A stretch of DNA of 22,201 nucleotides from Ettlia oleoabundans. Its lineage: Eukaryota > Chlorophyta > Chlorophyceae > Chlamydomonadales. Positions 19,375 through 22,201 of the stretch are shown piece after piece. The notes beneath the pieces are model-generated. The model had not been told where the DNA came from. It saw only the letters and a list, made by a program, of their open reading frames with translations, and made no database searches. Positions within the stretch are counted from its first letter, which is position 1. The number at the start of each line of letters is the position of its first letter. The stretch lies in the NCBI GenBank assembly GCA_019693395.1, contig JAAMXP010001375.1:1-22201 (forward strand). Reading direction: 5' to 3'. Made by a program: the position numbers and the translations under genes.

Positions 19375-19857
19375 CCCTGGCAGTGCTCCTTGCTATTGAG
19401 CAGAGGCTGATCATTGGGCTGCAAGGAAGACCTTGTTCCGTGTTCTTCTGTTTAAAAACCAGCTTCCTGTGCTGTTCTGCTAGCGGTTGCTTGCAATTTA
19501 GCCCTGGCCCATGACGGACGTATTTTGTTCGTTTTCTGACTCTTATTTGGCACTTTGCCTGCAATCCGGCATGGTGCACTTGCCTTTCACGGCCGCCCTG
19601 GCAAAACAACTCCCTTGCATCATTGCAGCCGCTGTGTTGGTGTGGGAGTGTGGCGGCTTCCGGCAGGCGGTACTAAAGTCCTCATTCTGCCGTTGGGAGG
19701 CGTTCTCGCTGCACCGAGAGTTGTGTCATGCACTACGGTGGTTGACAAAAGTACGCGCGGGCGCGAAATCCGTGGCATGGGCGGCAGGGTTTCCATCCAG
19801 CTGACAGCACAGCTGGCACAGTCAAGCCCAAAGAGGTGGTTGCCAGGGCTCGTGTGC

Positions 19858-19862
19858 TGTAA
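19858..19862 (+). terminator. TGTAA polyadenylation motif, orphan gene
   Basis: The motif lies about 480 bases after the TAG stop and about 220 bases before the next gene's ATG. Confidence 0.5.
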
Positions 19863-20039
19863 TACAAAGCTCATTGTGCACATAGTACACATATTTGTGG
19901 TGTCAGAGTGCAGCGGTGCAGCAGAGTCTGACGCACAGGACACTTGCAACAGCGCCGCGACGGTGCTGCACGCGTCTCGGTCTCGGTGCGGCACTTTGTT
20001 CGGTTGAAAAACACGGGAGAGCAAAAGCCAGCGGCCGCA

Positions 20040-20051
20040 ATGAGGCTGTGA
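20040..20051 (+). promoter_or_regulatory. Minimal upstream ORF in the response regulator leader
   Basis: ATG AGG CTG TGA (Met-Arg-Leu-stop) ends 33 bases before the main ATG at 20085. It is present in the mRNA only if transcription starts upstream of 20040, which the sequence does not show. Confidence 0.4.
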
Positions 20052-20084
20052 GGCCGGCCGCCAGCAGCAGCGCAGCCCCCCACC

Positions 20085-22150
20085 ATGGACGCCTCAACGG
20101 GGGAGGGCAGCAGCGGCGACAACAACAATGGCGGTGGCAGCAGCTCGGCCGCAGAAGGCGTCGGTTTTTCGCCGCAGGGCTTGAAGGTGAGTGCGCCGTC
20201 AACTCCTGTGGTGGCGCATTCCTCCTGCTGGCCTGTTTTGCAAGCCGTTATAGGTTGTCAAAGCGTATGACACCGCCAACGGAGGCGTGCACCCCTCTAG
20301 GGCGCATGCCCAGCAGAGGCCCATAGGCTCGCAGCTCACCTTCTGCTCACTGCCTGCCCAGGTCTTGGTGGTCGACGACGATCCAATGTGCTTGAAAGTG
20401 GTGTCAGCCATGCTGCAGCGTTGCAACTACGAAGGTGAGGGCAGCTGAGGTGTAGTAGGCGGGGTGGGCGGCCGCCATGTGCGCGCCCATGGAAACACCC
20501 CTTCTGAGTTGCTGCTGCTCCGCTTGGATATGCATTGCTCGCAAGTGAAAAGTCGTATGACTCACCTGGTACCAAGTGCATTGGTGTGCAAGTAAGCTGC
20601 AGACACCATCCCAAAGCTTGAGCTTGCCCTTCGCCGCTCCTGCCTCCCGGCCGCCTGTCCTCCCCTACTTGCCGCAGTTGATACACGGAGTAGCGGGCAG
20701 GACGCGTTGCAGCTGCTTCGAGAGCGGCAAGAGCAAAACCATCAGTTTGACCTTGTGCTTTCCGATGTGTATATGCCAGGTGCGGATGCAGCGCGCTGCA
20801 TCCTTGGTTGAAACTCGGCGCCCATACCGAGGCAGCGCCAGGGAAAGATGGGCTTCCACCATGGCTGGCAAGTCTGCTGGGAAATGCCCCATATTGTGAT
20901 TTCTGCCAACTTACATTGCAGACATGGATGGTTTCAAGCTGCTGGAGCATATCGGTCTTGAGCTGGACCTGCCCGTCATCAGTGAGTGCCATCTCCTGAG
21001 CAGCAATGCGGCAGCGCAGCCCAGCTCAGCACCATGCAGCACAGCATAGCAACAGCGAGCGTCGCGGACGTGGCAGGCAGCCCAGATCAGCACACTGGTG
21101 CCAACAATACATCAAGTGCAACTGCCAGAACAAGTCAGCCGAGGCTGTTGTGACGCCGCACAGCCACAATCAAGCTTCAACACGTAGCTGACACACGTAC
21201 CAGCGGTGCCCGCCATAATTCTTCCCCTGCCTCCCTGCCTGCCCTGCTTCCTCCCACCTTCCTCATTTCTGCAGTGATGTCTTCCAACAGCGACACCGAC
21301 GTGGTGCTGCGGGGTGTGACACACGGAGCAGTGGACTTCCTCATCAAGCCAGTTCGTGTGGAGGAGCTGCGCAACGTGTGGCAGCATGTTGTGCGTCGAC
21401 GCTCGGTGCACATGCAGCGCGCCACGGACGAGCACTCTGGGCTTGGAGAGGAGCAGGTGGGGGATGGGCTGCTGGCTGGGCGGGTGGTTGAGCAGGAGAG
21501 GAGTCGCGGGGCAGCAGGGCAGGCACCTGAGTTGGTTGCTGGGTGCTGACCGGTTTGATAGGTTGGGTCTGGGTGTTAAGGGAAAATCTGAGGAAGGGGT
21601 GTGTGGCAGTGCGCGGCGTGTAGGCGCATGGTGTGGAGCTTCAAGAGATTGTCGTTGAGTGTGGTGGCAGATGGGTGGATCGGGGCGCGCCGGAGTGATG
21701 CGGGGCCAGCTGTATTTGTGGTGACGAGCTGAAGGGTTTCACTACGGATAGCGGGAGGCAGGCAGGCAGCGTGGGCAATGATGGCTCGTGTTGGTGCTGT
21801 GCCACCCACCCTCGCAGCCAACACTGCCAGCAGTTGTCCGCTCATGCGACCACCTCCACTGCCTTGTTAATGTGGCCCTTTCCTCGTTGCCCAGGCTCAC
21901 CCACACTGCACTTGATTACCAGTCAAACCCAGTCTTCCCTGTCATCGACCCGTCACCTGGCCCCTGTTTGGCGTCTGCTGCTGCCCTGCCCCACGCTTGT
22001 CACCGACTATTCAACTACCCACTGGTTGTGCTGCAGCCCCTGTCACACGGCATCAAGCGCAAGGAGAGCGAGGCGATTCAGGTGCAGCACGAGACGCAGG
22101 GGGCCAACAAGAAGCCGCGCGTGGTGTGGTCGGTAGAGATGCACCAGCAG
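20085..22150 (+). CDS. Type-B response regulator (receiver plus GARP DNA-binding domain), 5' part
   Basis: This is the nuclear output protein of a His-Asp phosphorelay: the receiver is phosphorylated and the GARP domain binds DNA. Visible exons: 20085-20186, 20362-20434, 20678-20779, 20922-20981, 21275-21456 and 22037-22150, giving 211 residues with all phases consistent. After a Ser/Gly/Asn-rich leader of about 34 residues comes the receiver: VLVVDDDP (acidic pocket Asp39-41), [17 protein letters not shown] with phosphoacceptor Asp88, MMSS with the conserved Ser115, and FLIKP with Lys137. WQHVVRRR closes the domain as in plant type-B regulators. The last exon has a basic KRK and [14 protein letters not shown], the start of the GARP domain. 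A GTGAGC donor at 22151 shows that the gene continues past the window. The start ATG sits in a CCACC context. All key receiver residues are present, so phosphotransfer looks intact. In land plants such proteins act in cytokinin signalling; the input in this alga is unknown. Confidence 0.93.
21457..22036 (+). other. 580-base intron between receiver and GARP exons
   Basis: This is the largest intron of the response regulator gene, with a GTGGGG donor and CTGCAG acceptor. Short open frames inside it show no GARP or receiver residues. If retained, the frame would stop at 21547 after adding 30 residues, leaving a receiver without a DNA-binding domain. Confidence 0.7.
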
Positions 22151-22201
22151 GTGAGCAGTGGGGGTGGTGGAGTGGCCGCTGTCGATGATGATGTCATGAG
22201 C

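Larger units (their letters stand above)
19375..20084 (+). other. 3' UTR of the orphan gene and leader/promoter of the response regulator gene
   Basis: No coding segment is supported. A TGTAA at 19858-19862 is the likely poly(A) signal of the upstream gene. The response regulator leader follows and includes a three-codon ATG-AGG-CTG-TGA upstream frame at 20040-20051. Confidence 0.6.

Noticed and set aside
1..22201. CRISPR array, tRNA, rRNA, transposon or prokaryotic operon
   Set aside because: I saw no spaced identical repeats, cloverleaf, rRNA core sequence, terminal inverted repeats with a transposase, or reverse transcriptase. The dense spliceosomal introns show nuclear eukaryotic DNA.

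Overview
The window is nuclear DNA from a GC-rich green alga (Viridiplantae). It carries four intron-dense protein genes, all on the + strand and head to tail. The evidence is spliceosomal introns with GTGGGT/GTGAGT donors and TGCAG acceptors, TGTAA polyadenylation motifs downstream of stops (the usual chlorophyte signal), long Ala/Gln/Ser/Gly low-complexity coding runs, and a plant-type response regulator joined to a GARP (Myb-like) domain. A chlorophycean alga fits best, but I cannot name the species. No genes were found on the - strand, and no tRNA, rRNA, CRISPR or transposon was recognised.

Layout. (1) 145-9246: 3' part of a GT48 glucan (callose/beta-1,3-glucan) synthase, 25 exons, 1012 visible residues; the 5' part lies before the window. 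(2) 9833-16195: complete 13-exon gene for a GTPBP1/GTPBP2-type translational GTPase, 1094 residues, with large low-complexity insertions. (3) 16968-19374: 3-exon gene for an unrecognised 712-residue protein with what looks like a chloroplast plus thylakoid targeting peptide, one internal membrane segment and long Gln/Ser/Ala-rich tracts. (4) 20085 to beyond the right edge: type-B response regulator, with the receiver complete and the first part of the GARP DNA-binding domain visible in the last exon.

I joined the exons by hand. For every intron the donor, acceptor and phase agree, and the glucan synthase, GTPase and regulator proteins match their families across the joins. Two introns use GC-AG borders. 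Nothing suggests that the four genes form one pathway; they look like ordinary neighbours on a chromosome: cell-wall synthesis, translation or RNA surveillance, a plastid orphan, and phosphorelay transcription control.

Most worth a second look are a possible truncated isoform of the GTPase gene (intron 4 reads on in frame to a stop, then a TGTAA, then an A-rich island), a competing GC/GT donor pair in the same gene, the plastid-targeted orphan with a repeated ILW motif, and a fungal-like stretch in the glucan synthase core. I did not find an evident new multi-gene system.
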